A stretch of DNA of 64,000 nt. Source: Verrucomicrobiota bacterium. Its GTDB lineage: Bacteria > Verrucomicrobiota > Verrucomicrobiia > Chthoniobacterales > Chthoniobacteraceae. Made by a program: the position numbers and the translations under genes. The stretch covers positions 1-64,000 of the forward strand of contig VFJQ01000048.1 in NCBI GenBank assembly GCA_009885995.1. The letters run 5' to 3'. The notes under the pieces are model-generated. The model had not been told where the DNA came from and made no database searches. It saw only the letters and a list, made by a program, of their open reading frames with translations. Of the stretch, positions 1 to 7,935 are shown one piece after another. Positions within the stretch are counted from its first letter, which is position 1, and each line of letters starts with the position of its first letter.

Positions 1-376
1 AGATCGTGTCGTGATCGGGATGCGTGTTGGCCGCCAGATAACGCACCGAGAGGTGCTGATGGGTCGCCGCCTCGATGCGCCGGCTACCGAAAATGCCGTG
101 GCTGTAGCAGTAGATGAGCAGCGCGAGCATCATCCGCGGCGGGAATTGCCGGGCGCCGCCGCGCCCGCCCAACGGGCTGCCTTCGGCAGGCTATCTCGCT
201 CCGCTCGGTTGCTCGCTGCCGCCGCCGCGCTCGTTGATGCGGAATTGATCCAGATCGACCAGATTGACCGCCTCAAGAATGAAGTGGGCCATGTCATCGC
301 CGGCCACCCACTCGCGCAAATCCACCGGCAACAGCATGGGTGTCTCGCGGTCGATGTTGATGAATCGTGCGGGCAT
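1..376 (-). pseudogene. IS1182-like transposase, N-terminal part, interrupted
   Basis: The reverse strand encodes the N-terminal domain of an IS1182/IS5-type DDE transposase (DUF772 / InsH-like N-terminal). It starts at the ATG at 376 (MPARFINIDRE), then reads LLPVDLREWV, the NERGGGSEQ block, and MMLALLIYCYSHGIFGSRR up to the window edge. In this family GSEQ is normally followed directly by (F/Y)PPRMM. Here a 60-bp segment (149-208) sits between them and brings an in-frame TAG (191-193), after which the same frame resumes with QFPPRMM. The copy therefore cannot make a full protein without readthrough. The catalytic domain lies outside the window. The family call rests on motifs recalled from IS1182 members. 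Confidence 0.75.
149..208. repeat. 60-bp in-frame insertion in the transposase
   Basis: This segment separates the conserved GSEQ and FPPRMM blocks of the transposase and is exactly 20 codons long. It contains a small hairpin (CTGCC-TTC-GGCAG on the plus strand) and a TAG on the coding strand. Its limits are inferred from the expected protein continuity. I see no second copy in the window. Confidence 0.5.
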
Positions 377-500
377 ACGTTCCAAACCCGCAAGCCAGCC
401 CCGGCTTTGGTAAGTCCGACAGACTCCGGTGAGGTTCGTGGAGGGATGGAGCAAATTTTCGGCTCGCCACTTCGGAGCTTCGCCGTTACCGCAGCGCACC

Positions 501-980
501 ATGCTTCCGCGCCTGATCATTCCCATCTGCCTCGCCGCCCTCGTGTTCACGGGTTGCGAGACGCCTTACAAAAAGCTCGATGAAAAACGGGAGGCTGCGC
601 GCAAGAACGCGTCAAAGGATCCGACCTTCCAGGCATTCGTGGGCCGCCTGCGCACGGCGGTGGCGCGAAAGGATCGCGAGATGCTCCAGTCGCTGATGGC
701 GCCGGGCTTCGGCTACCGGTGGGATAGTGCGCCACCGGGGGACAACGTGTTCACCTTCTGGGATATGAACAACCTGTGGCCGGAGCTGAATACGCTGGTG
801 CAACAGGAGATGGTGCCGCTGGAGGATTTCATGGTGGCTCCGCCGGAATTTGCGGCGGATCCGCAGGGCTTCGCGGGTTATCGCGTCGGGCTGAAGCAGG
901 TGATGGGAAGCTGGCGGTTCATCTATTTCGTGCCGCCGCCACCAGCGGAGCACATGGTGCCGCCGGCCGGGCCGCAGTGA
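501..980 (+). CDS. Small secreted lipoprotein, unknown function
   Basis: A 159-residue protein starting at the ATG at 501. The N-terminus is a lipoprotein signal: MLPR, a hydrophobic stretch, and a lipobox ending VFTGC (Cys18). The mature part is mostly charged and helical (KKLDEKREAARKNASKD) followed by a compact region with several Trp/Phe residues and a proline-rich tail. I recognise no family. A longer reading frame upstream lacks a signal peptide, so I chose this start. The stop overlaps the GTG start of the downstream FabZ-like gene (GTGA), so the two are likely co-translated; this suggests, but does not show, a role in the envelope or in lipid metabolism. Confidence 0.75.
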   Translation: MLPRLIIPICLAALVFTGCETPYKKLDEKREAARKNASKDPTFQAFVGRLRTAVARKDREMLQSLMAPGFGYRWDSAPPGDNVFTFWDMNNLWPELNTLVQQEMVPLEDFMVAPPEFAADPQGFAGYRVGLKQVMGSWRFIYFVPPPPAEHMVPPAGPQ

Positions 981-1378
981 GTCCACAGGATCCAATCGCG
1001 CTCGGGCTGCCGCATCGGGAGCCGTTTGTTTTTGTGGATGCGGTGACGGAGCGAGTCGAGGGCGAGCGGGCCGTGGGGGTGAGGACGTTCGCGGCGGCGG
1101 ATGAGGTGTTTCGCGGGCACTTCCCGGGCGATCCGATCGTGCCGGGGGTGCTGCTCACGGAGGCGCTCGCGCAGGTCGCGGGGATCGCGGCGGGTCAGCC
1201 GGGGCTACGGCTGGCGGCGATCAAGGCGATGAAATTTCCCGCAGCGGCGCGGCCAGAAGAGACGATCGAGTTGCGCGCGGTGAAGGCGGGCGCGGTGGGT
1301 GGGTTGTGGCAGTTCGGCGTCGAGGCGCGCGTGGGTGGGCGCGTCGTCGCCGAGGGGGTCATCGTGCTGGCTGGGTGA
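977..1378 (+). CDS. FabZ-like 3-hydroxyacyl-ACP dehydratase (hotdog fold)
   Basis: A 133-residue single hotdog-domain protein. It carries the FabZ active-site block HFPGDPIVPGVLLTEALAQ, with His48 and Glu62 as the expected catalytic pair, and the early motif PHREPFVFVD that matches PHRxPFLxVD of FabZ. FabZ dehydrates 3-hydroxyacyl-ACP to trans-2-enoyl-ACP in fatty acid elongation. The start is the GTG at 977, which overlaps the stop of the lipoprotein gene as GTGA. At about 133 aa it is slightly shorter than typical FabZ (140-150 aa) and the C-terminal half is less conserved, so a role in a specialised lipid pathway rather than housekeeping FAS II is possible. Its 3' end overlaps the convergent membrane-protein gene by 20 bp. 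Confidence 0.85.
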   Translation: MSPQDPIALGLPHREPFVFVDAVTERVEGERAVGVRTFAAADEVFRGHFPGDPIVPGVLLTEALAQVAGIAAGQPGLRLAAIKAMKFPAAARPEETIELRAVKAGAVGGLWQFGVEARVGGRVVAEGVIVLAG

Positions 1379-3101
1379 GGTCGTAGATCGTGCCCCAATT
1401 GCCGGTGGCGTGCTGGCGGCACTCGGAGCGCCAGGGCTGCGGGGAGTTGGGATACGTCTGACGTTCCTGCACACCCCAGAAGAGCCAGTGAGCGCCGAGC
1501 CGACGTGCGGTTTCGAGCCAGTCGGAGTCGCCATTGAGAACGCGATCGATGGCGCTCTTGCGCTCGGCGGGGTCGAGGCCGTGGCTCCAGAGGTGGCCTT
1601 CGTAACCCATGACCATGAGCCGTCCGCTGAGCAGCAGCGGGTGATTGTAGTTCGGGTGGCCGATGAAGCGATCGGTGACGGGGATGTCGCGCGCGGCCCA
1701 CGTGGTGCCGTCGATTTCCGAACGCCGGGTCTGGAGCGAGTAGCCGACCTTTGGCTGCGGCGTGCCTTCGCGGACTTCGTCGGTGACGAGTTCGCCGCGG
1801 AGTCCGCCGAGCAGCGAGACGCCGCCGGAGAGGAAGAGGAGGAAACACGCGACGGCACGGACCGACGCGCGCTGGCGGGCGATGAGCACTTCCCACAAGG
1901 GCGGTAGAAACGCGAGATAGCTCCAGAGCATGAGCTTGGTGTTGTCCCACTCCCACGGGGCGAACTTCCAGATGCAGCAGGCGAGGAAGACGGCGACGGC
2001 GGGCGCGACGAGCGCAACGGCGGAGGCGGGGCCGCGTCGGCGGATCAGTTCGACGAGCAGCCAGAGGACGAGCGGGAAGAAGATGCCGAAGTTCGTGAGC
2101 CAGAAGACGAAGAAGTTCTCCTGCCCCTGCATCCAGCCGAGGTGAAGGCTGACCATCGACGCGCCGTGAAAGCCGCCGGTGACGCACCACACGAGCGTCG
2201 TCGCCGGGAGGAACGCGAGCGCGACGACGAGCGCGAGATGCCGCCGCGCGCCGCGCACGAAGCAGAACCACGCGGCGGCGACGAGCGAGAGGAAGAGGAA
2301 GGTGTGGAGATGGAAGACGGGCATGGCCGCGTAGAGCAGCCATTCGGTCCATAGCGGCAGGCTCTGCTCGTGGCGCTCGGGTTGGAGGAAGCGGGTGCGC
2401 CAGCTCGCGAGGAGCGCGAGGCCGGCGGGCAGCGCGTAGAGCAGTCCGCGCTGGGTGACGAACAAGGCGAGCGGCAGGCTCTTCCATGCGGCCTCGGCTT
2501 GGTAATCGATGAGGCGCCACTCGCGGATGATTTCAAAGCCGAGCGTGCCGCCGGCGAAGAGGAAACCCGCGACGGCAAAGCCGCGGCCCCAGCGCCAGAG
2601 CATGGCGGCGGTGCAGGCGCTCGCGATGAGGCCGGTCCAGATGAAGCCGCGGAGCACGTCGAGGCCGAGGAGGGCGAGCAGGCTGTTGAAGAGATCGGCG
2701 CCGACGGGATACGTGAGCGGCTCGCCGGCGAAGATGGGATTCTCCGGCCAGAACGGCGCGCCGTTCGCGAGGTAGCGAATGTAGGTGAGGTGGATCGAGA
2801 GGTCGCCGAGGTTGTTCGGCGAGAAGACCCAGAGTTCGTCGCCGGCGGTGAAGACGAGCCAGAGGAAGCTGCGCAGCGCGAAGAGCGCGAAGATGACGAG
2901 CGCGGCGCCGCCCCACGCGTCGATCCGCCACGCTTCGCGCTGAGCCCGCGAGGTCCAGAGCGAGCACACGCCGGCGATGGCGCCGGTGCTGAGCGCGCCG
3001 AGGGCGATGGCGGGAGTCAGGCTGCCGGCGGCGAAGGCGAGCGCGATGGCGGTGAGGACCGCGGCGGCGACGGCGATGAGCGTGGCGACGGCGAGTCTCA
3101 T
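1359..3101 (-). CDS. Polytopic membrane protein, GT-C-like
   Basis: A 580-residue protein with many hydrophobic segments, two of them at the N-terminus, and a loop after the third that contains FSPNNLGDLSIHLTYIRYL and NPIFAGEPLTYP. A large periplasmic loop plus about ten TM helices resembles GT-C glycosyltransferases or DUF2298-type proteins, but I cannot assign a named family. The C-terminal soluble part contains WAARDIPVTDRFIGHP and LGAHWLFWGVQ, of the kind seen in PMT-like proteins. It starts at 3101, overlapping the upstream TIGR03663-like gene as ATGA, so both are surely co-expressed. A lipid-linked sugar transferase or envelope glycan enzyme is the likeliest role, by inference from the neighbour. 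Confidence 0.65.
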   Translation of the reverse strand: MRLAVATLIAVAAAVLTAIALAFAAGSLTPAIALGALSTGAIAGVCSLWTSRAQREAWRIDAWGGAALVIFALFALRSFLWLVFTAGDELWVFSPNNLGDLSIHLTYIRYLANGAPFWPENPIFAGEPLTYPVGADLFNSLLALLGLDVLRGFIWTGLIASACTAAMLWRWGRGFAVAGFLFAGGTLGFEIIREWRLIDYQAEAAWKSLPLALFVTQRGLLYALPAGLALLASWRTRFLQPERHEQSLPLWTEWLLYAAMPVFHLHTFLFLSLVAAAWFCFVRGARRHLALVVALAFLPATTLVWCVTGGFHGASMVSLHLGWMQGQENFFVFWLTNFGIFFPLVLWLLVELIRRRGPASAVALVAPAVAVFLACCIWKFAPWEWDNTKLMLWSYLAFLPPLWEVLIARQRASVRAVACFLLFLSGGVSLLGGLRGELVTDEVREGTPQPKVGYSLQTRRSEIDGTTWAARDIPVTDRFIGHPNYNHPLLLSGRLMVMGYEGHLWSHGLDPAERKSAIDRVLNGDSDWLETARRLGAHWLFWGVQERQTYPNSPQPWRSECRQHATGNWGTIYDLTQPAR

Positions 3102-4711
3102 TGCTTCGGATCAGGTTCCGGATTCCACACACGCGGGCTGGGCTGGATCTCCGGCGTCCGGCCGGGGAAGTAGGCGGCGAAGGATTCGGCGCGGAGGTAG
3201 AGATACGATTCGTCGGGCGCCATGCCGCGGAGGTGGATGCGTTCGCGGAAATACGAGTCTTTGAGTCCGTGCTCGATGCGGTCCTTTTCGAGCGCATCGA
3301 CGAGCAGCCACTCGGCGTCGAGCGGCTGCGGGGCGGCAGCGTGATCGCCCCACGAGATGTTCGGGCGGTCGTCGAGCACCCAGAGCAGCGGATATTTATC
3401 CTCCTGGATGATGTGCGCGGTGCGGTAGCGCGTAGTCGGGTCGCGCTGGAGTTGCCAGCGGAGCGGGTCGAGGAGCTTGTTCACGTCGAGCGTGGTCTGC
3501 ACATAGACGTAGGGCTCGGTTTCGTTGGCGAACTTTTCGAAGTTGAGTTCGCGGGACTTGGCGAAGGAGAAGGCGCAGAGCACGACGGCGAGCGTGCCGA
3601 TGGTCCAGCGATCGACTTGCGCCATGAGCCACTCGACGGCGACGCCGAAGACGAGGAGGAACGGCCACGCGAATGAGATGATGCACCACGGGGTCTTGTA
3701 GGGCACGAGCGAGTAGCCCACGAGGGTGCCGAGCGCGCTGATGGCGAGCCAGCGGAGGAAGCGGTTCGTGCGCGGCCACACGACGGCGAGCGAGGTAGCG
3801 GCGCCGAGCAGAGCGGGCCATTCGTAGCGGCCGAGGAGTTCGAGCCAATAGGACCACGCCTTCTCATGGCCGCTTTCGCCTGCGACGCCGGTCTGAGTCC
3901 AGACGGCGTAGGCTTTGACGAAGTCCACGATGCCCGCGGGATCGAGCAGGCAGCCGGAGTAGAAGAAGAGGACGAGCGCGGCGCAGACGGTGGCGGCGCG
4001 GCCGATGTCGTCGGCGGTGAAACACGTGAGGCCGCGGCGAAGCGGGGCGGATGGGCTGAGGATCTCGAGCACCCGGAGCGCGCCGATGCCGAGCGCGAGG
4101 GCGACGGCGTGGATGAGCCACGTTTCTTTCGTGAGCAGCATGCCGGCGAAGCCCAGGCCGGTGAGCCAGAGGTCGCGCCGTCGTCCGTCGCTCCACATGC
4201 CGGCGAGACCGGCGACGAGCATCATGAGGAAGAACACGAGCCACGTCTCGTGGATGGCGTAGCGGCCGTAGAAGACGAAGCCGGGCGATACGGCCATTGC
4301 CAGCGCCGCGAAGCGGGAGGCGCCCGGCGAAATCCATCGGCGAAAGCCGATGAGGAGGAAACCGACACAGCCGATGCTCGCGAGGGCGAGCGGGAAGCGC
4401 AGCACCCATTCGCCGCGGCCGAGCAGCGTCTGCGCGACGAAGAGCACGTAGAAATGGAGCGGTCCGTGAAAGTTCGTGGGGTCGTAGCGGTAGGCGCCGT
4501 CGCGGGTGATGACATCGACGAACCAGCCGTTCACGCCTTCGTCGAAATGGGCCGGCTTCATATCGAGCGCCCAGAGGCGCAGGACTGCAGCGAGGAGGAG
4601 GATGAGCACGTCGAGCCAACGACCGAATCTGACGTTGGACGTTGCGCCGGAGCCGGCTCCCGTGTTCCCCTGCGCGCCCACCATGCCGCCGGATTCGGTT
4701 TCCATCGTCAT
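3098..4711 (-). CDS. TIGR03663-type (Agl23-like) membrane glycosyltransferase-related protein
   Basis: A 537-residue polytopic protein. After a Gly/Thr-rich N-terminus comes the motif block LRLWALDMKPAHFDEGVNGW, followed by YRYDPTNFHGPLHFYVLF. Both are characteristic of TIGR03663 (flippase activity-associated protein Agl23, GT39/PMT-like fold). The conserved acidic DEG after the first TM is the likely catalytic or metal-site loop. The start at 4711 gives MTMETESGG; an alternative ATG at 4684 removes nine residues and reduces the overlap with the divergent GT2 gene to two bases. It is coupled to the downstream membrane protein by ATGA and lies divergent from the GT2 gene. Together they could form a polyprenyl-phosphate sugar pathway (inference). 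Confidence 0.8.
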   Translation of the reverse strand: MTMETESGGMVGAQGNTGAGSGATSNVRFGRWLDVLILLLAAVLRLWALDMKPAHFDEGVNGWFVDVITRDGAYRYDPTNFHGPLHFYVLFVAQTLLGRGEWVLRFPLALASIGCVGFLLIGFRRWISPGASRFAALAMAVSPGFVFYGRYAIHETWLVFFLMMLVAGLAGMWSDGRRRDLWLTGLGFAGMLLTKETWLIHAVALALGIGALRVLEILSPSAPLRRGLTCFTADDIGRAATVCAALVLFFYSGCLLDPAGIVDFVKAYAVWTQTGVAGESGHEKAWSYWLELLGRYEWPALLGAATSLAVVWPRTNRFLRWLAISALGTLVGYSLVPYKTPWCIISFAWPFLLVFGVAVEWLMAQVDRWTIGTLAVVLCAFSFAKSRELNFEKFANETEPYVYVQTTLDVNKLLDPLRWQLQRDPTTRYRTAHIIQEDKYPLLWVLDDRPNISWGDHAAAPQPLDAEWLLVDALEKDRIEHGLKDSYFRERIHLRGMAPDESYLYLRAESFAAYFPGRTPEIQPSPRVWNPEPDPKQ

Positions 4712-5411
4712 CCCAGCCTACAATGAAGCGCGCCGGCTCCCGCCGACGCTCGATGAGCTGGCGCGTTGGGCCGCGGGATGCGCGTGGGCGGTGGAAGTGT
4801 GGATCGTGGTGGAGCCGGGCACGGACGGGACGCGCGAGATAGCCGCCGAGGCCGCGGCCCGCCAGCCGAATTTCCGGATGCTCACCTACGCGGAGCATCG
4901 GGGCAAAGGCCACGCCGTGCGCACGGGCGCGCTCGCCGCGACGGGCGCGTTCGTTTTCTACATGGACTGCGACCTGAGCGTGCCGCTGCGCGACGTGGAG
5001 TCGTTCGTGCGCTACTTCCGCGAACACCCGGAGGCGGACGTGCTCGTGGGCAACCGCCAGCACGCGCAGAGCCGGATCACCGTGCGGCAATCGTGGCTGC
5101 GGCAGCGGATGGGGCAGACCTTCAATGCGATCCTACGGCGGCTGACGCTCACGGGCGTGCAGGACACGCAGTGTGGGTTCAAGGCGTTCCGGCGCGAGGC
5201 GGCAAAGGCGATCTTTTCGCGGCAGCGGCTCGATGGGTTCGCGTTTGACGTGGAGGTGCTGCTGCTGGCGCAGAAGCTGGGGCTGCGCGTCGTCGATCTG
5301 CCGGTCGAGTGGCGCAATTCACCCGAGAGCAAGGTGAGGCTCGTGCGCGACAGCGTGCAAATGCTGCGGGACGCGATCCGCATCCGCCGCGAACTCAGCG
5401 GGCAGCCGTAG
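4683..5411 (+). CDS. GT2 family glycosyltransferase, dolichyl/polyprenyl-phosphate sugar synthase type
   Basis: A 242-residue GT-A fold enzyme. The N-terminal SIVIPAYNEARRLPPTLDEL is the classical GT2 nucleotide-binding start, and FYMDCDLSVP holds the metal-binding D95-C-D97. QDTQCGFKAFRRE, FAFDVEVL and VEWRNSPESKV match the ALG5/DPM1-like acceptor region. Such enzymes move glucose or mannose from a nucleotide sugar to a polyprenyl phosphate on the inner membrane face. The product could feed the adjacent GT-C-like proteins. A longer upstream frame exists but runs antisense to the neighbour's signal region, so I chose the ATG at 4683. It converges with the sigma factor gene with a 3-bp gap. 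Confidence 0.88.
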   Translation: MPPDSVSIVIPAYNEARRLPPTLDELARWAAGCAWAVEVWIVVEPGTDGTREIAAEAAARQPNFRMLTYAEHRGKGHAVRTGALAATGAFVFYMDCDLSVPLRDVESFVRYFREHPEADVLVGNRQHAQSRITVRQSWLRQRMGQTFNAILRRLTLTGVQDTQCGFKAFRREAAKAIFSRQRLDGFAFDVEVLLLAQKLGLRVVDLPVEWRNSPESKVRLVRDSVQMLRDAIRIRRELSGQP

Positions 5412-5414
5412 CGC

Positions 5415-6155
5415 TCAGGCCGCGGGGACCACGTCGGTGGCGGCGGCGCGGCAGAGCTCGACCACGTCTTCCCACGCGAGCCGCAAATGCGGGGCGCGAG
5501 TGTGCAACTCGGCCATGATGCTCTCGCGGATCTCGGCGGCGACGCGATCGGAATTCCGGGCGACGCTGCGGCGGTCGCAGTCGAACATCCGGGCGAGTTC
5601 GGTCTGGTGAAGGCCTTCCACATGGAGGAGGCGGAAGAGGACGAAATCCTCGGCGGGGCGTCCGCGCATGGCGCTGCCGATCGAGTCGCGGAGGATGGAG
5701 ACGAGCGGCTCTTCGTCGGAATGGAGGGTCAGGGGCGTTTCGACCGGGAGCCGTGCGGTCGCGAGTTCCAAGAGTGCGGTGTGCGGATCGCTGGCGGTCC
5801 GCCGCAAGTCGAGCCAGCGATTGGTCGCGACTCGCACGAGCCATGTGGTGAGCGCGCATTGACCCGTGAACTGGCGCAACAGGGGCGGTCGTGTCGGGGT
5901 GCCAACGACGAGGTCGTGGAGAAGGTCGGCAGCAAAAGTCGCCATCTCCGCCCGCGCTGCGCCCGCTTTTAGGACAAAATGCGCGACTCGGCCGGCGAGC
6001 ATGCTCTGCAATTCCCCAACCGCAGAGGCATCTCCGGCCAGGCAGGCTTCGGCGAAAACGAAGTCTGGATTGGGCAATGAAGAGTTCGGCACGGGCACGC
6101 GCCTTAAAGCGATAAACCAGACTCGTTCAACGGGTTTCTCGGCAGAGAAATACAA
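5415..6155 (-). CDS. Sigma-70 family (ECF-like) RNA polymerase sigma factor
   Basis: A protein of up to 246 residues with the layout of a two-domain ECF sigma factor. Region 2 includes PPLLRQFTGQCALTTWLVR and VATNRWLDLRR, which is the common F-G-x-C-x-L-x-x-W-L motif of PVC sigma factors. A region-4-like helix-turn-helix follows: EDFVLFRLLHVEGLHQTELA and CDRRSVARNSDR. The first 15-25 residues look non-conserved, so a later start (for example GTG at VPNSSLPNPDF) is possible. The product would direct RNA polymerase to a small regulon. The divergent 89-aa gene at 6570 is a candidate partner or anti-sigma-like protein, by position and composition only. Confidence 0.7.
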   Translation of the reverse strand: MYFSAEKPVERVWFIALRRVPVPNSSLPNPDFVFAEACLAGDASAVGELQSMLAGRVAHFVLKAGAARAEMATFAADLLHDLVVGTPTRPPLLRQFTGQCALTTWLVRVATNRWLDLRRTASDPHTALLELATARLPVETPLTLHSDEEPLVSILRDSIGSAMRGRPAEDFVLFRLLHVEGLHQTELARMFDCDRRSVARNSDRVAAEIRESIMAELHTRAPHLRLAWEDVVELCRAAATDVVPAA

Positions 6156-6236
6156 TTTCCATACAAGCGGACTTCGGCGCAGGCCAACATGAGTGCCGGC
6201 AACCGAGACACACCGGACTGCCCCCCGTAGGGCACC

Positions 6237-6270
6237 AGCCGGGTGCGGTTCCCCCGAACCGCACCCGGCT
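6237..6270. repeat. Perfect 15-bp stem hairpin
   Basis: AGCCGGGTGCGGTTC (6237-6251) and its exact reverse complement (6256-6270) flank a CCCC loop. No T-run follows on either strand, so a simple intrinsic terminator is unlikely. The surrounding 6156-6440 has no convincing gene. The stem resembles hairpins seen at group II intron ends, but no intron domain V or reverse transcriptase is present, so this is only a guess. Confidence 0.6.
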
Positions 6271-6440
6271 CACTCCCCCGAAAGACGCAGACTAACGCTG
6301 CGACCCCACCTATTCCCAACCCTCGCTCGCCAATCTCGTGGAATCCCGTTGCCTTCAATCCGAACCCCGAGTCCCCCGGCCCACCGGACCACTCGCGGCG
6401 CGTTGTCTGCGGAAAGCCTCCGAAAAATGCTTCGACTTTC

Positions 6441-6566
6441 ATCAATTAGACGGAGCGAGAGGGGGGGGGTGGGCATTTTTTCTGCAACTTTTTTTGCTCT
6501 ACAGAGAAAATCGTAGAATTCTGAAGTTATTTTGCCCACCCCCCCCTTCCGCTCCGTCTAATTGAT
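6441..6566. repeat. 126-bp long inverted repeat, MITE-like hairpin
   Basis: The left arm (6441-6475) starts ATCAATTAGACGGAGC, then runs into a G9 tract and TGGGCA. The right arm (6533-6566) is its reverse complement apart from a few positions: gaga versus ggaa, and G9 versus G8. The AT-rich centre (6476-6532) is about 57 nt and shows no coding potential. Base composition is unlike the flanks. No clear target-site duplication is visible. The right arm ends 3 bp before the ATG of the 89-aa gene, so the structure would lie in its leader. Confidence 0.75.
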
Positions 6567-6569
6567 AGA

Positions 6570-6839
6570 ATGGATACTGACTTCCAAATCATCGTTGAGT
6601 TCCTCGCCCGCTGCGGAACCGAAGTAGAAGGCCACGCCGTGGCCGCGCCCAAGACGAAGGAGGCGGAACTGCTGATCCGCTTCGCCACGGGCACCTGCAC
6701 CGCAGAAGAACGTGCCAAGGCCTGTGGCTTGATCCAGCTCCACCCGCTTTGGCTGGGGTGGGTTTCGACTCGGGTCAAAGCGATGCGGATCGATCCGCCG
6801 GCTTTCTCGTCAAACGGCGCGACGCACTCGGATTCCTAA
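6570..6839 (+). CDS. 89-aa hypothetical protein, possible sigma-factor partner
   Basis: A small soluble protein that opens MDTDFQIIVEFLARCG and has a conserved-looking core AELLIRFATGTCTAEERAKA followed by a Trp-containing stretch (HPLWLGWVSTRVKAMR). The core resembles short proteins encoded beside ECF sigma factors in Verrucomicrobia, where FxxGxCxxEE precedes a membrane-associated segment, but no TM helix is present here. It is divergent from the sigma factor gene across the long inverted repeats. The start codon follows the 126-bp hairpin by 3 bp, so expression may depend on promoter or folding within that element. It could alternatively be a truncated gene. Function is unproven. Confidence 0.5.
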   Translation: MDTDFQIIVEFLARCGTEVEGHAVAAPKTKEAELLIRFATGTCTAEERAKACGLIQLHPLWLGWVSTRVKAMRIDPPAFSSNGATHSDS

Positions 6840-6858
6840 CCCCGCTACCCCGCCCATC

Positions 6859-7935
6859 TCAAACGGCAGCGCCGCGTGGGTAGGTGCCGAGCACCTTCAC
6901 GAAGGTGCAGTGCTGTTCGAGCTCCGCGATCGCTTCCTTAAGCGCTTCGTCGTCGGTGTGGCCGTCGATATCGACGAAGAAGAAATACTCCCACGCCTTC
7001 CGCTTCGAGGGCCGGCTCTCGATCTTGCTCATGTTGATCCTGAGGCGCTTGAACGGCTCGATGGCTGAAAAGAGCGCGCCGGGCTTGTCCTGAAGGCTGA
7101 ACATGAGCGACGTGCGGTCCTCGCCGGTGCGGGCAGAGGTCTGGTGGCCGACGACGAGGAAGCGCGTGGTGTTGTTCGGGTTGTCCTGCACGCTGCGTTC
7201 GAGGAGTTGGAGACCGTGAGCTTCCGCGGCCATCGCACCGACCAGCGCGCCCGCGTTCGGCTCTTGTGCAGCGAGTTCCGCCGCGCGTGGCGTGCTCGAT
7301 ACTTCGATGAGCTCGACCGTTGGGAGGTTCGCCCGCAGCCAGTTCCTGCACTGGCCGAAGACTTGGGGATGCGAATATAGGCGCCGGATTTCCGCCTTGG
7401 ACACGTTCGCGGCAAGATGGTTTTCGATCCTCATAAGGATCTGCGCACAGATGCGCAGGTCGCTCTCCATGAAGACATCTAGCGTATGATTTACCGCTCC
7501 CTCCGTGGAATTCTCGATCGGCACCACTCCGTAGTCTGCATTGCCGCGCGCCACCGCGTCGAACACATCGGCGATCGTCACCTGCGCGGTGTATTCCACG
7601 CTCGCGCCGAAGCGGCTGCGAGCCGCTTGGTGCGTGTTGGTCGATTGCGGCCCGAAGTAGGCGATCGTCAGCCCCTTCTCCAGCGCGTAGGACGCGCTGA
7701 TGATCTCGCGGTAGATCGCCCGGATGGATTTGTCGGGCAACCGGCTCTCCAGCGCCTTGGCTTTGCCGAGCAGCTTCCGGAAGACCTGCTCCTCCCGCTC
7801 GGGCGCATAAATCGCGGCGCCTTCAGCCTTCTTGATCACGCCCACCTCATGCACCAGGTCGGCGCGCTCGTTCAGCAGCCGGATGATCTGCTCATCCAGC
7901 GTGTCGATCTTGTTGCGGATCTCGGGCAAACTCAT
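6859..7935 (-). CDS. pheA: Bifunctional chorismate mutase / prephenate dehydratase
   Basis: A 358-residue P-protein for phenylalanine synthesis. Residues 1-88 form an AroQ-type chorismate mutase (IRNKIDTLDEQIIRLLNERA). About 89-265 form the prephenate dehydratase: AYFGPQSTNTHQAA, VPIENSTEGAV and the catalytic TRF motif in NNTTRFLVVG. About 280-350 form the ACT domain with the phenylalanine-binding ESRPSKRKAWEYFFFVDI, so feedback inhibition by Phe is expected. It converts chorismate via prephenate to phenylpyruvate in the cytoplasm. Its ATG overlaps the stop of scpB (ATGA), making it the last gene of a reverse-strand M61-scpA-scpB-pheA run. Confidence 0.96.
   Translation of the reverse strand: MSLPEIRNKIDTLDEQIIRLLNERADLVHEVGVIKKAEGAAIYAPEREEQVFRKLLGKAKALESRLPDKSIRAIYREIISASYALEKGLTIAYFGPQSTNTHQAARSRFGASVEYTAQVTIADVFDAVARGNADYGVVPIENSTEGAVNHTLDVFMESDLRICAQILMRIENHLAANVSKAEIRRLYSHPQVFGQCRNWLRANLPTVELIEVSSTPRAAELAAQEPNAGALVGAMAAEAHGLQLLERSVQDNPNNTTRFLVVGHQTSARTGEDRTSLMFSLQDKPGALFSAIEPFKRLRINMSKIESRPSKRKAWEYFFFVDIDGHTDDEALKEAIAELEQHCTFVKVLGTYPRGAAV

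Noticed and set aside
2370-3173. A 267-aa acidic plus-strand ORF
   Set aside because: Antisense to the GT-C-like membrane protein; Glu/Arg-rich shadow typical of reversed hydrophobic coding.
6104-6445. A minus-strand 113-aa ORF across the 15-bp stem
   Set aside because: It reads through the hairpin and part of the sigma factor start, with no conserved pattern beyond the palindrome.
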